DNA of 11,353 nt from Candidatus Berkelbacteria bacterium. GTDB lineage: Bacteria; Patescibacteriota; UBA1384; VFKW01. This document shows, piece after piece, positions 1-6,900 of this stretch. The stretch is taken from contig VFKW01000093.1 of assembly GCA_009885355.1 (NCBI GenBank), positions 1-11,353 on the forward strand. Reading direction: 5' to 3'. The translations under genes were made by a program, and so were the position numbers. Under the pieces are notes generated by a model. The model made no database searches. It was not told the DNA's origin and worked only from the letters and a program-made list of their open reading frames with translations. Each line of letters begins with the position of its first letter. The stretch's first letter is position 1.

Positions 1-50
1 ATTTCGCCAGCTTTATAGGCAAGGTCGATGGCAAAGTCTTTGTAATCCAT
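1..50 (-). CDS. Inositol monophosphatase family protein, N-terminal fragment
   Basis: Only 16 complete codons are present and the rest lies beyond the left edge. The peptide MDYKDFAIDLAYKAGE has the usual look of the first helix of inositol-monophosphatase-family enzymes, which commonly begin with an A-x-x-x-A-x-x-A-G-E pattern. The start is well supported: the minus strand carries AGGAG at 56-60, five bases before the ATG at 50-48. The gene follows the DUF2130 gene by 13 bp and is probably cotranscribed with it. If the family call is right, the product would be a Mg-dependent, Li-sensitive sugar- or inositol-phosphate phosphatase. None of the catalytic motifs are in the window, so the assignment rests on the N-terminus alone. 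Confidence 0.5.
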   Translation of the reverse strand, partial: MDYKDFAIDLAYKAGE

Positions 51-63
51 ACTAGCTCCTTTT

Positions 64-1164
64 TTATTCTGGGTTTTCTAATTCTAGGATTTCGATAGTT
101 GGCAGGGCGGCACCGGCTCTGCCTTTTATTCCACCATACATATCTATTGTATTTGTGGCAAGGCGGGTGATTTGGGCTTCGCGAGTTGCCCAGAGTTTTT
201 GGATTCCTCGTTTTTCTTTGTCTAGATCTTGTTTCATCATTTCAAAAGTTTCGACGAGAGCTTGGATTTTTTGGGAAAAGGCGTTTGAAGTTAAATAGCT
301 GTAGATGGCTTCCATTTTTTCGTCTTTGCCAGTTTCGGCGGTGATGGCGCTTGAAACATTTATTAGCTGGCTTCGCATGGCGGCGGCGACGCCAGGGATG
401 ATGGAATAATTGCAAACCCAGACGCCTTTATAAAGGCCGAAGTTTTCAATTTCTTTTGGGAGGGTTTCGGAAATAAGGATGGCAATGTCGGCGTGGATGG
501 TGCGGGAGTCGTCTTTGAGTTTTTGGACCCATTCTTCGGTCCAGTTTTTGGTACGCTTGGTTTCCCAGGCGATTTTGCCGGCTGGCTGTCCGGTGGGGCC
601 GTAGACGATTTGGATAATGTCGGCGCCATTGATGCCTTTGGGCACAGGTTCGATCTTATCGAGCGGGAAATTGGATTTGAGCATCTCTTCAATGGAAAGT
701 TCTAAGACCTCGCCTTGGGTCTGCATGGAGCCTTGGGAGCCTTTTCGACGAGCTTCTTCTAAAGACTTTTGCATATCTTCAATTTTTTTGTCTTTTTCAA
801 GCAATTTAAAACGATTTTCTTCGTCGACTTTTTTTGTAATCAATTCTTTTTCATTTTCCAGCTGTCTGGCTTTTTCTAGATCCCAGTTCTTTTTTTCCTC
901 ATCAATTTTTTCTTTTTCTTGCCGCAGTTTTAGTTCGTTTTTTTCAGCTTCTTCTCTTTTGTTTTTTTCAATCAATAATTTGTTTTCCAATTCTTTTGTT
1001 TTTACACTTTGCTCTTTTTCTAAATCGTTTTTCAGATCGATCGAAAGCTGGGCTTTTTGGTCATCTAGAGATTTTTGGACTTTTAGATTGATAATTTTTT
1101 GGACATATATGTCGTCGACGCTGATTTCGGTGCCGCATTTGGGACATTTGATTTCATTGGCCAT
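64..1164 (-). CDS. DUF2130 domain-containing protein (coiled coil plus nuclease-like domain)
   Basis: This 366-residue protein of unknown function matches the DUF2130 family. Residues 7-10 (CPKC) form half of a zinc-ribbon-like knuckle. Residues 25-140 are a long charged coiled coil rich in E, K and L. Residues 150-345 carry the family's conserved stretches: FPLDKIEPVPKG, GAD at 180-182, WETKRTKNW at 200-208 and GVWVCNY. The acidic residues near 155-158, D182 and E201-x-K203 have the order of a PD-(D/E)XK nuclease site. That is my inference; I have not seen activity reported. The start is supported by AAAGGA six bases upstream. The gene lies between a small kinase (20-bp spacer) and an IMPase-like gene, neither of which suggests a role. 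Length and motif order look intact. The family call is firm; the biochemical function is open. Confidence 0.88.
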   Translation of the reverse strand: MANEIKCPKCGTEISVDDIYVQKIINLKVQKSLDDQKAQLSIDLKNDLEKEQSVKTKELENKLLIEKNKREEAEKNELKLRQEKEKIDEEKKNWDLEKARQLENEKELITKKVDEENRFKLLEKDKKIEDMQKSLEEARRKGSQGSMQTQGEVLELSIEEMLKSNFPLDKIEPVPKGINGADIIQIVYGPTGQPAGKIAWETKRTKNWTEEWVQKLKDDSRTIHADIAILISETLPKEIENFGLYKGVWVCNYSIIPGVAAAMRSQLINVSSAITAETGKDEKMEAIYSYLTSNAFSQKIQALVETFEMMKQDLDKEKRGIQKLWATREAQITRLATNTIDMYGGIKGRAGAALPTIEILELENPE

Positions 1165-1184
1165 AGGAACATCCTTTCTGGAAT

Positions 1185-1193
1185 ATTATAGCA
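1185..1193 (-). promoter_or_regulatory. Extended -10 promoter overlapping the kinase stop codon
   Basis: The minus strand reads TGCTATAAT, a perfect extended -10. The TAA stop of the upstream kinase gene (1188-1186) lies inside the TATAAT. No good -35 hexamer is visible, which is tolerated by extended -10 promoters. Initiation would fall near 1178 and leave a very short leader containing the AAAGGA ribosome site of the DUF2130 gene. It would let DUF2130 and the IMPase-like gene be expressed without the kinase. Because AT-rich spacers produce such matches by chance, this is only moderately supported. Confidence 0.45.
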
Positions 1194-1665
1194 TATTTAG
1201 ATGGGAGAGAATTTCTTCGGCGGTTTGATCGGGGGTTTGATAGGTGCTATCGATGGTGGTGCCGACGCCCGGATCGTTTATGCCGATCTGATAATGATAT
1301 TTGATTCTCTCTATTTCCCATTTGGTAAGTTCGCGCTCTCCCCTATTTGTTAGGGCGATTTCAAGAGAGGGATTTAGATTGAAAAGTTTGAGGTCTTCGT
1401 TTGGTAATTCTTTTTGAAATATTTCAAATCGTCTTTTTGATAAAGGGGTGACAATTAGCACATTTAGGCCGTGTTTTATAAAATTTTTAGTTAAAATGAG
1501 GGCGTTTTCTAGATTTATGTCGATAGATTTTTCAAGCGGCATCCAGGTGATAAAATTTCGAAGATCATCTACTTCGATGCAGGCTGTGTTTGGGATTTTT
1601 TTAGCAAGTATTTTAGAAATAGTTGTCTTGCCGGAGTTGATGGAACCGTTTATAAATATTATCAT
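1186..1665 (-). CDS. Small P-loop kinase (AAA_33 / chloramphenicol-phosphotransferase-like)
   Basis: This complete 159-residue protein has a Walker A motif, GSINSGKTT, at residues 7-15 directly after the first strand. An acidic EVDD at 31-34 sits where shikimate-, adenylylsulfate- and CPT-type kinases place the substrate- or Mg-binding aspartate. LNVLIVTPLS at 67-76 is the next buried strand. An Arg-rich stretch around NRGERELTKWEIERIKYHY (107-125) fits a phosphate-sensing lid. The C-terminus (IDSTYQTPDQTAEEIL) resembles the usual IDT-x-x-x-SP-x-E-x-A ending of these kinases. The family therefore phosphorylates a small molecule or nucleotide, but the substrate cannot be read from sequence. 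No Shine-Dalgarno precedes the ATG; AT-rich sequence with TATTAT lies just upstream, so the transcript may be nearly leaderless. It is followed 20 bp later by the DUF2130 gene. Confidence 0.75.
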   Translation of the reverse strand: MIIFINGSINSGKTTISKILAKKIPNTACIEVDDLRNFITWMPLEKSIDINLENALILTKNFIKHGLNVLIVTPLSKRRFEIFQKELPNEDLKLFNLNPSLEIALTNRGERELTKWEIERIKYHYQIGINDPGVGTTIDSTYQTPDQTAEEILSHLNML

Positions 1666-1710
1666 AGTTTTATAATACTATAGGTTTGAAATTTTAAATA
1701 GATCTTTGGG

Positions 1711-1750
1711 GCGTCACCACTTGTCCGCTATAGCGGCGAAGTAGTGACGC
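1711..1750. repeat. 40-nt imperfect palindrome
   Basis: Two 20-nt arms meet at 1730/1731 with no loop and match at 17 of 20 positions; the outer seven bases are GCGTCAC on each side. Neither strand has a U-run after it, so it is not a standard intrinsic terminator. It is markedly more GC-rich than its surroundings, which fits a dispersed REP-like palindromic element or a cruciform. It lies between the small-RNA gene and the kinase start and may protect or end RNA from either side. Confidence 0.7.
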
Positions 1751-1807
1751 TGCTGACTATGCTATATGGAGGAAGTATGAGTATTTGGGGTATTTTATAT
1801 ATTTTAA

Positions 1808-1826
1808 AAGACGCTTTTGGCGTCTT
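1808..1826 (-). terminator. Secondary hairpin with short U tail
   Basis: This is a perfect 7-bp stem, AAGACGC / GCGTCTT, with a 5-nt loop. On the minus strand it is followed by TTAAAAT, giving four U in a row at and after the stem base. It sits directly after the U-rich end of the small RNA, so it could act as a back-up terminator that protects the kinase gene from read-through. The tail is short, so termination may be weak. Confidence 0.45.
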
Positions 1827-1827
1827 G

Positions 1828-1947
1828 AAAAACAAAAACCGGGAGACAATATCCTGCTCAGGTATAGGCAAGGAGGGGAAAACCTATATCTGAGGCAGGA
1901 GACTGCCTCCCGGTTTTGATTTAATGAAAGGTACAATTACTTATTGT
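1828..1947 (-). ncRNA. Undescribed structured small RNA, about 120 nt
   Basis: The unit has its own promoter and terminator. Initiation is predicted near A1947, followed by about 30 nt of leader. A perfect 11-bp stem pairs 1907-1917 with 1835-1845 (AAAACCGGGAG / CTCCCGGTTTT). A 6x6 internal loop follows, then an inner stem of 1852-1868 with 1883-1900 (one bulged base at 1895, one mismatch at 1862/1889), capped by a 14-nt loop at 1869-1882. The minus strand then reads TTTTTGTTTTT, a good intrinsic-terminator tail. I do not recognise the family. It is much shorter than usual 6S RNA and lacks the conserved loop of SRP RNA, and no protein gene follows closely enough for a simple riboswitch. A plus-strand reading is possible because the stems are symmetrical, but promoter and U-tail favour minus. 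Confidence 0.6.
1835..1917 (-). terminator. Long hairpin ending the small RNA
   Basis: The closing 11-bp stem, directly followed by TTTTTGTTTTT on the minus strand, is the intrinsic terminator of the small-RNA unit. On the plus strand the tail is only TTTTGATTT, so termination in that direction would be weaker. Confidence 0.6.
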
Positions 1948-1953
1948 AGTGTT

Positions 1954-1982
1954 ATTGTAGCATATAATATAGAAAATGTCAA
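1954..1982 (-). promoter_or_regulatory. Sigma-70 promoter of the small RNA
   Basis: The minus strand has a perfect -35, TTGACA (1982-1977), a 17-nt spacer and TACAAT (1959-1954) preceded by TGC, so it is also an extended -10. It is one of the two strongest promoter matches in the window and points to a highly transcribed unit. No start codon with a ribosome site follows before the structured element. Confidence 0.82.
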
Positions 1983-1992
1983 TACCTTATGG

Positions 1993-2026
1993 AACCTGTT
2001 GAGTTTGAGGACTCGTTTAACAGGTT
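1993..2026. repeat. Inverted repeat upstream of the small-RNA promoter
   Basis: Perfect 8-nt arms, AACCTGTT and AACAGGTT, flank 18 bases that contain an inner GAGT / ACTC pairing. It ends 11 bp before the -35 box of the small-RNA promoter, a suitable place for an activator or repressor site. It could equally be a second processing hairpin behind the terminator at 2076-2095. Confidence 0.5.
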
Positions 2027-2075
2027 TGACAGAGTAAATATTTTTGTGAGTTTTGATAAATTTTAGTATAAAAAT

Positions 2076-2095
2076 AGCCCCGATTATTCGGGGCT
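2076..2095 (-). terminator. Intrinsic terminator of the secreted-protein gene
   Basis: A perfect 8-bp stem, AGCCCCGA / TCGGGGCT, with a 4-nt loop is followed on the minus strand by ATTTTTAT. It lies 15 bp after the stop codon of the gene at 2111-2701 and separates it from the small-RNA unit. Confidence 0.88.
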
Positions 2096-2110
2096 GTTAT
2101 GTTTGGCTAG

Positions 2111-2701
2111 TTATTCTAGCCAGAGCTTTGGAAGGTTGCGGTTAAGCTCTGTTGAATAGTCGGCATCTAAGATGCCAGTTAGCGTCAACATTTGGCCATC
2201 AGTATAACTATCATAGGCTTGTCTGTTAACTAAGACTTTAAAGCCGGTTGGTTGATTTTCGCCACGGTAAATACTGTTTGCATAGTTGAGATAGACAACA
2301 TAGTATCCGTTTTCTTGTTCGAGTGTCTTACTGACTACTCCCCAGATTCGTATCTTCATTCCATAGATGTTGGCGCCTCGTCCGTTGATAGAATAAAGTA
2401 CTGTTTGCATATTCATAGCCAGTGGTTTGATGCTTTTTGGGGCGATCAATGTGTGGCTGGTATAGACAATTGATCTGATGTGGTCGGTGATTTGTAAATC
2501 TCCAACCAGATGGATCGTCGTGCCTTCGGGAGGCGGTGAGGTAAAGTTGGTCACTTTCGCGGCGAAGCCGCGATTGGTCTGTTCAACAAACACATTTGAT
2601 CCGATGATCTTTGTGATTGTCACATCGCCTTCGTAGGCAAGACAGGCGGCCGGCATGATTGCCAGCAAGAGCAAAACTGAAATTACAAAAAAGAACCGCA
2701 T
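2111..2701 (-). CDS. Secreted protein of unknown function with two OB-like halves
   Basis: The complete 196-residue product begins with a clear Sec signal peptide: a short basic start, a hydrophobic core (FFFVISVLLLLAIM) and likely cleavage near residue 22, before YEGD. The C at 20 is preceded by PAA, a poor lipobox, so a lipoprotein is less likely. The mature part is almost all beta-strand pattern. Residues 25-72 (GDVTITKIIGSNVFVEQ...HLVGDLQI) and 113-182 (YGMKIRIWGVV...LTLTGILDADYS) both read like OB-fold halves, in which a strand ending in V-G or T-G closes the barrel. I know no named family for it. Expression signals are strong: extended -10 promoter, GAGGAGG ribosome site seven or eight bases before the ATG, and a good terminator. 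It stands alone as a transcription unit after the RHS locus. Cell-surface or periplasm-like ligand binding is possible but unproven. Confidence 0.75.
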   Translation of the reverse strand: MRFFFVISVLLLLAIMPAACLAYEGDVTITKIIGSNVFVEQTNRGFAAKVTNFTSPPPEGTTIHLVGDLQITDHIRSIVYTSHTLIAPKSIKPLAMNMQTVLYSINGRGANIYGMKIRIWGVVSKTLEQENGYYVVYLNYANSIYRGENQPTGFKVLVNRQAYDSYTDGQMLTLTGILDADYSTELNRNLPKLWLE

Positions 2702-2759
2702 TTGGGTTCCCTCCTCTGGCCGGGGCTGCCGGCATTTTTGAATTGTCAGGTACGATCTA

Positions 2760-2786
2760 GCGTCGACTTTAATTATTAGTCAACGC
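2760..2786. promoter_or_regulatory. Dyad over the predicted transcription start (possible operator)
   Basis: Arms of nine bases, GCGTTGACT and AGTCGACGC on the minus strand (eight of nine matching, the ninth a G-U pair in RNA), are separated by nine bases. The dyad begins four bases after the -10 box at 2790-2795 and covers the expected start site near 2783. Because part of it lies before the start site it fits a protein-binding operator better than a leader hairpin. Confidence 0.45.
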
Positions 2787-2789
2787 TAA

Positions 2790-2818
2790 ATTATACCATA
2801 TAATTTAAGAATAATCAA
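2790..2818 (-). promoter_or_regulatory. Sigma-70 promoter of the secreted-protein gene
   Basis: The minus strand reads TTGATT (2818-2813), a 17-nt spacer and a perfect TATAAT (2795-2790) preceded by TGG, giving an extended -10. The leader would be about 80 nt and includes a small GCCGG / CCGGC hairpin shortly before the ribosome site at 2718-2710. Confidence 0.78.
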
Positions 2819-2834
2819 TCTATTTTGGTTAAAA

Positions 2835-3536
2835 TTATCTGTATTTATAATAATTTTTACGATATTTTTCTTCCATAAAATCAATATTATATATTCCTAA
2901 GTCTAAGGAATTTCGATCAAAATCCCCAAGTTCTTTTTGTAAATGTTTATGGTCTCCGGATCCTGGTCTGCCTATATAACAGTTATAGACAATATGTTTT
3001 AATAGAAAACTAAGACCTAGGGAATTCCCTATAAGATAAGCTTTGTTGTTAAATGTGCCAATCCACAAAAAACCGTCTTTTCTTTTTGAAATATTTGGAT
3101 ATTGGTTTGGTTCTAAGTCTGGGATGGTTATAGTTTTTTGGATTGGCTTAAATTTTTTATTTGTTATTTCTAACTTAAATAATATATCAATGTTCTTTTT
3201 CGTTAATTTTGAAGTATTTGTCAATAATTCAACTTTCTCTTTATAACAATCAAGATTGATAATATATAGTTCAGGAATCGAACTAATTGAATGATCATAT
3301 TCTAAAATATATTCATTATTTTTCTTAAATCGTTGATATTTAGGCAGATCGTCGTAAAAGTCGATTTTACTAATAGGTGTGATCTTTGATTGAGAGGAAA
3401 GAATTTTTTTGGCTATAAAAAGTAAGCCGTCGGTATCACATTCAAGATGGGCTTCTTTAAATTCGTCTATTGAAAGATGACAATAATTATTATTATTTGC
3501 CGGTTCATTTTTATTAGTCAATAATATTTGTTTCAT
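2835..3536 (-). CDS. AT-rich protein downstream of the RHS toxin, possible immunity protein
   Basis: This complete 233-residue protein is not one I can name. It has no signal peptide or membrane segment, so it is probably cytoplasmic. The C-terminal part has LIGNSLGLSFLLKHI (168-182), then GDHKHL (194-199) and SLDLGIYNID (210-219). That order, GN-x-x-GL, an H-x-H step and a final strand, resembles small polymorphic-toxin immunity proteins such as Imm32, as I remember them. Residues 31-45 (LECDTDGLLFIAKKI) look like a weaker copy of the first element, hinting at a duplicated fold. The gene starts 38 bp after the DUF2283 gene with only GGAT as a weak ribosome site, and no terminator is seen on either side, so it is probably cotranscribed with the RHS gene. 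It is visibly more AT-rich than the genes outside the locus. An orphan immunity gene is the leading idea; a plain hypothetical protein remains possible. Confidence 0.6.
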   Translation of the reverse strand: MKQILLTNKNEPANNNNYCHLSIDEFKEAHLECDTDGLLFIAKKILSSQSKITPISKIDFYDDLPKYQRFKKNNEYILEYDHSISSIPELYIINLDCYKEKVELLTNTSKLTKKNIDILFKLEITNKKFKPIQKTITIPDLEPNQYPNISKRKDGFLWIGTFNNKAYLIGNSLGLSFLLKHIVYNCYIGRPGSGDHKHLQKELGDFDRNSLDLGIYNIDFMEEKYRKNYYKYR

Positions 3537-3574
3537 TTTTATAATCCAATATTTATATTAATATTCAGATTAAG

Positions 3575-3901
3575 CTATGAATTTCTGTTAGTCAAAAACT
3601 TAATTACGTTATTGACACTTTCTTTTTCAGTATTATCTTCCGATTTGAAAGATTTTAAATCATTTATTATTGCAATAATTGCAGTATTGTCTTTTGTGAT
3701 AATTTTATCTAAAGTTTGTTTTGAGAAATACCTTTTACTTTCTAAAATTTCAATTCCAAAGAGCTGATTGTCTTTAGTAAAATCGAAATGTATAGGCCAA
3801 TCACCTTCTGTTTTTTTAACAATTTTAAATGTTTTTAACAATGAGATTTCTAATATATATACATATAGTGCGTCTATTGATTTGTCATAAGTTATCTTCA
3901 T
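3575..3901 (-). CDS. DUF2283 family protein, likely antitoxin/immunity protein of the RHS tip
   Basis: This 108-residue protein opens with MKITYDKSIDALYVYIL and has HFDFTKDNQLFGIEILESKRYF at 38-59, the two signatures of DUF2283 (start M-K-I-x-Y-D-x-x-x-D-A-L-Y, then D-x-x-G-x-x-x-G-I-E-I-L). The family domain ends near residue 60; the remaining 48 residues are a charged extension. From general knowledge, DUF2283 genes are often found beside DUF4258 genes as toxin-antitoxin-like pairs, and the RHS protein just upstream ends in a DUF4258-like tip. Nine bases separate the two genes, and AAAGGA lies in that gap against the RHS stop codon, so translation is probably coupled. This gives toxin and protector in the same mRNA. 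Neutralisation of the tip is inferred from context. Confidence 0.82.
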   Translation of the reverse strand: MKITYDKSIDALYVYILEISLLKTFKIVKKTEGDWPIHFDFTKDNQLFGIEILESKRYFSKQTLDKIITKDNTAIIAIINDLKSFKSEDNTEKESVNNVIKFLTNRNS

Positions 3902-3910
3902 TTTATTCCT

Positions 3911-6900
3911 TTATTTTTTTAATAGTCTTGAAATATATTTTGGAGTGACATTGGTCATTACGGTGAGGATTTTATTATTATATGTAGCTACCATTATTTT
4001 TGAGGCTGCGTTATAATATCCAGTTTTTATAATTCCCTCATGAAGATATTTGAAAGTTGTGCCTTGAGCAATAGTTTTTTGGATTAATTGAGGTGATACT
4101 CCTCTTTGGATCATTCTCCATAATATATGCACTCCGTATGAATTCCCATTAAATGTTACGGTTCCTCCAAGTGCTAGACTGCCTCCTGCAAAACAGATTC
4201 CTCCTCCAACTCCGACACCTAGTCCTGTAATAAACGGATGATCCATTGCATACCGCCAAAATGAGCTGTTTTGATTCATGTAAAGTATTGCGTCACCGTA
4301 ACCATGATTTATTAGCCAGTCCGAAAGACTTGGCAAATGAAATTTTTTATCAATTTTTTTTCTTTTGTCACCTTGTGGATCGAAATAATTTACGGGGTTG
4401 TTGTGGCAATATATATATTCATTTAGACTAAGTGATTCTTCTTTATTCCCTGGGTAAGGATCGACGGAGACGAAGCGTACTAGTGTGGGATCATACCAAC
4501 GGCTGCCGAGTAAATACATATTTGCTTCTTGGTCCCATTTATAATCAGAAAATCTTAGTGTATTTTGGATGCCTTCGGTTTTTGAAGTTACAGTTCCCCA
4601 ATCATCATAATTATAACTGTTTATGGTATTTCCTGCACTATCTCTTATGCCAATAATACTGCCTAAGCCGTCGTAGACTGGGTAATAATTGTTATTGTTT
4701 TTGGCAATGATAAGGAGGCTCCCAGCGGTGTCGTAAAGATATTTTGTAATGTCGGTGCCGGTGGTTTCGGATACGACTTTGTCGCCGTCGTAGAGATAGG
4801 TGGTTTCAGCTGGATTTACTCCTTCGGTTTTCTTTTTGATTAATCGTTTGTTGGCGTCATAGGTATAGGTCAGAATGCTGCCGTCTGGTTTGCTGATTTT
4901 GTTTAGATAATCATCTGAATCGTATTCATATGTGGTTGTTTTTATAAGACTGGAAGATTGAGTAGATTGATAATCTTTGGTAATGTCTTGGGCAGTTTTT
5001 GAGATACCAGAGATTTGTAATTCATCTAGTGTGATGTCGGCAAATTGATTGGCAGTTGTTATGACTGATGCGCCGAGAATAATTTTGGTGGCATTTGTTG
5101 CTATTTTTGTGAATGTGGTACCGCAAGTCCAAGCGCCAGGGGCGCAATAGACTTTTTCACCGATTTTTGAGCCGTTTAAATATGTGGCGCTTTGAGTTGG
5201 TGACCAAGTGGTGGCAAGGTGATACCAATTATTGGCTTGGAAATTGACAGCGCTGGATGTTGAACCATAATCTTTACCATTTGAAACGTAGTTAAATTGG
5301 ATTTTGTTGTCTGTAGTTTTTTGGATACGTATGTAATTTTTGGCATCGGCATAATATTCGAATAATGTTCTGGCTTGATTATCAGCGGACCAATTTGGTT
5401 GAAACCAGAATTCGATCGTACCGATAGCTTTGTTTAGATTGCTGGATGAAGAATAGGACAAATATTGGTTATTGGCTAGTTTGAGAGCTTGGCCAAATTT
5501 ACCAGCGGCGTAGGTTGGTGTGGTTTTGTCATCATTTATGAGTGCCGCTTGGTGGTCGCGATCATTGCTTAGATTATTCTCAAATCGTGAAAGTAGTGGG
5601 ATCGATTCGCCATTGTCGCGGCTGGTGATATTGCCGTTTGCGTCATAGCCGATGTATTCGGAAATACCGAGTTTGTTTATCTTTTTGACTAAACGATTAC
5701 CTTCGTAGAAGAAAACATCTTTTTTTAGATCCGGATAAGTGATTTCAAGAATATTTCCACCTTTGTCATATGAGTATTGGGTGATTTTACTATCTTGAGT
5801 TGTTGTTTTACTGATTTGATTTAGATTATCGTATTCGTAGGTAGTCGTTTGTCCGTTGATGGTTACTTGTTTGCGGTTACCGTTGGCATCAAATTCGTAA
5901 TGATAAGTTTGGAAATTGGTGCCATTTTTAGAATGAATAATGTCGGTGACCTGACCGGCATCATTATATTGATATGTTATAGAGTCGCCGGTTGGATTGC
6001 CATTGGCATCAACTTGTTTATCTAGTCTGGTTAATTGATTATTTTTATTTCGGGTGTATTTGGCAGTAGTACCACCGATGGAAATTTTACTGATTTCATT
6101 TGTGGTTGTGTAGGAAGGGGTGATAATATCATTGTTTGGTGTAGTGGTTTGAATGATATTATTTGCCTTGTCGTAAGTATATGAAGTTGAGTTGGCAATA
6201 CCGTTGTTGTTAAATGTTTCTCCAATTGGACGTCCGTTTTTATCATAATTATAAGTAAGTGTTTGACTCTCAACACTAAGTACTTTAACTTGATCATTTG
6301 CATTATATTTTGTTTCAGTTGTTTGTCCGGATGATTCTGTTTTTTGGGTTACTTTATTAGAAGCATCATAGGTTATTGTGCTATTTTTTTTATTCGGATC
6401 AATAATACCTTTTGGGTTGCCGTTGGCGTCATATTCTACTTTTGAAGAAAAACCATAAGGGTTAATGGTGTTTTGGGCGCGATTTAACTGATCATACATA
6501 ATAGTGGTTTTTAGTCCATTTGGCGTTATAGTGTCTTGTATGTTGTTGTTTACATCATATGTATAGGTGGTTTTATTGCCGGTTGCAGCTTCGGTGACAG
6601 AAGTGATTTGAGATTGGTTGTTGTAATTGAATAAAGTTTTGTAATCGTTTATGTCTGTGTTGGTGGCGACACCTTTTGGTTCAGTTGAGGATAATTTATT
6701 CCCATTGGCATCATAAGTGAATTCGGTACGATTCCCAAGTGGGTCAGTGGCAGATTTTAAGGTACCATCATTATTCCATTCATAGTTAACAATTTTTCCT
6801 TCTGGAGTTGTTTCTTTTTTTACTAGACCAGAGGGATAATATTCAGATTTAAAAGTTTTTTGAGTTGTGGTGGTACCTGTTGAGCCCTGTTGGAGTCTTA

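Larger units (their letters stand above)
1666..2110. other. 445-bp intergenic region rich in hairpins
   Basis: No convincing protein gene lies between the kinase and the secreted-protein gene. From left to right the region holds a 40-nt imperfect palindrome (1711-1750), a perfect 7-bp hairpin (1808-1826), a long structured element (1835-1917), a strong minus-strand promoter (1954-1982), an inverted repeat (1993-2026) and a minus-strand terminator (2076-2095). One short plus-strand ORF, 1777-1893 (38 codons, GGAGG five bases before the ATG), is possible, but it overlaps two of the hairpins. The signals are best explained by a small RNA gene read on the minus strand. Confidence 0.7.

Noticed and set aside
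617..1228. Plus-strand ORF of 203 codons, rich in S and F
   Set aside because: It is the complement of the coiled-coil-encoding part of the DUF2130 gene; Lys/Glu-rich codons read as Phe/Ser on the other strand. No ribosome site or family match.
1828..1947. Small RNA as 6S RNA or SRP RNA
   Set aside because: It is well below usual 6S length with only a 6x6 internal loop, and the conserved SRP apical loop is absent. 6S-like behaviour cannot be excluded but I do not name it so.
2639..2701. Secreted protein as a lipoprotein (cysteine at residue 20)
   Set aside because: The residues before the cysteine are P-A-A, lacking the usual Leu at -3, and an ordinary signal-peptidase site near residue 22 fits better.
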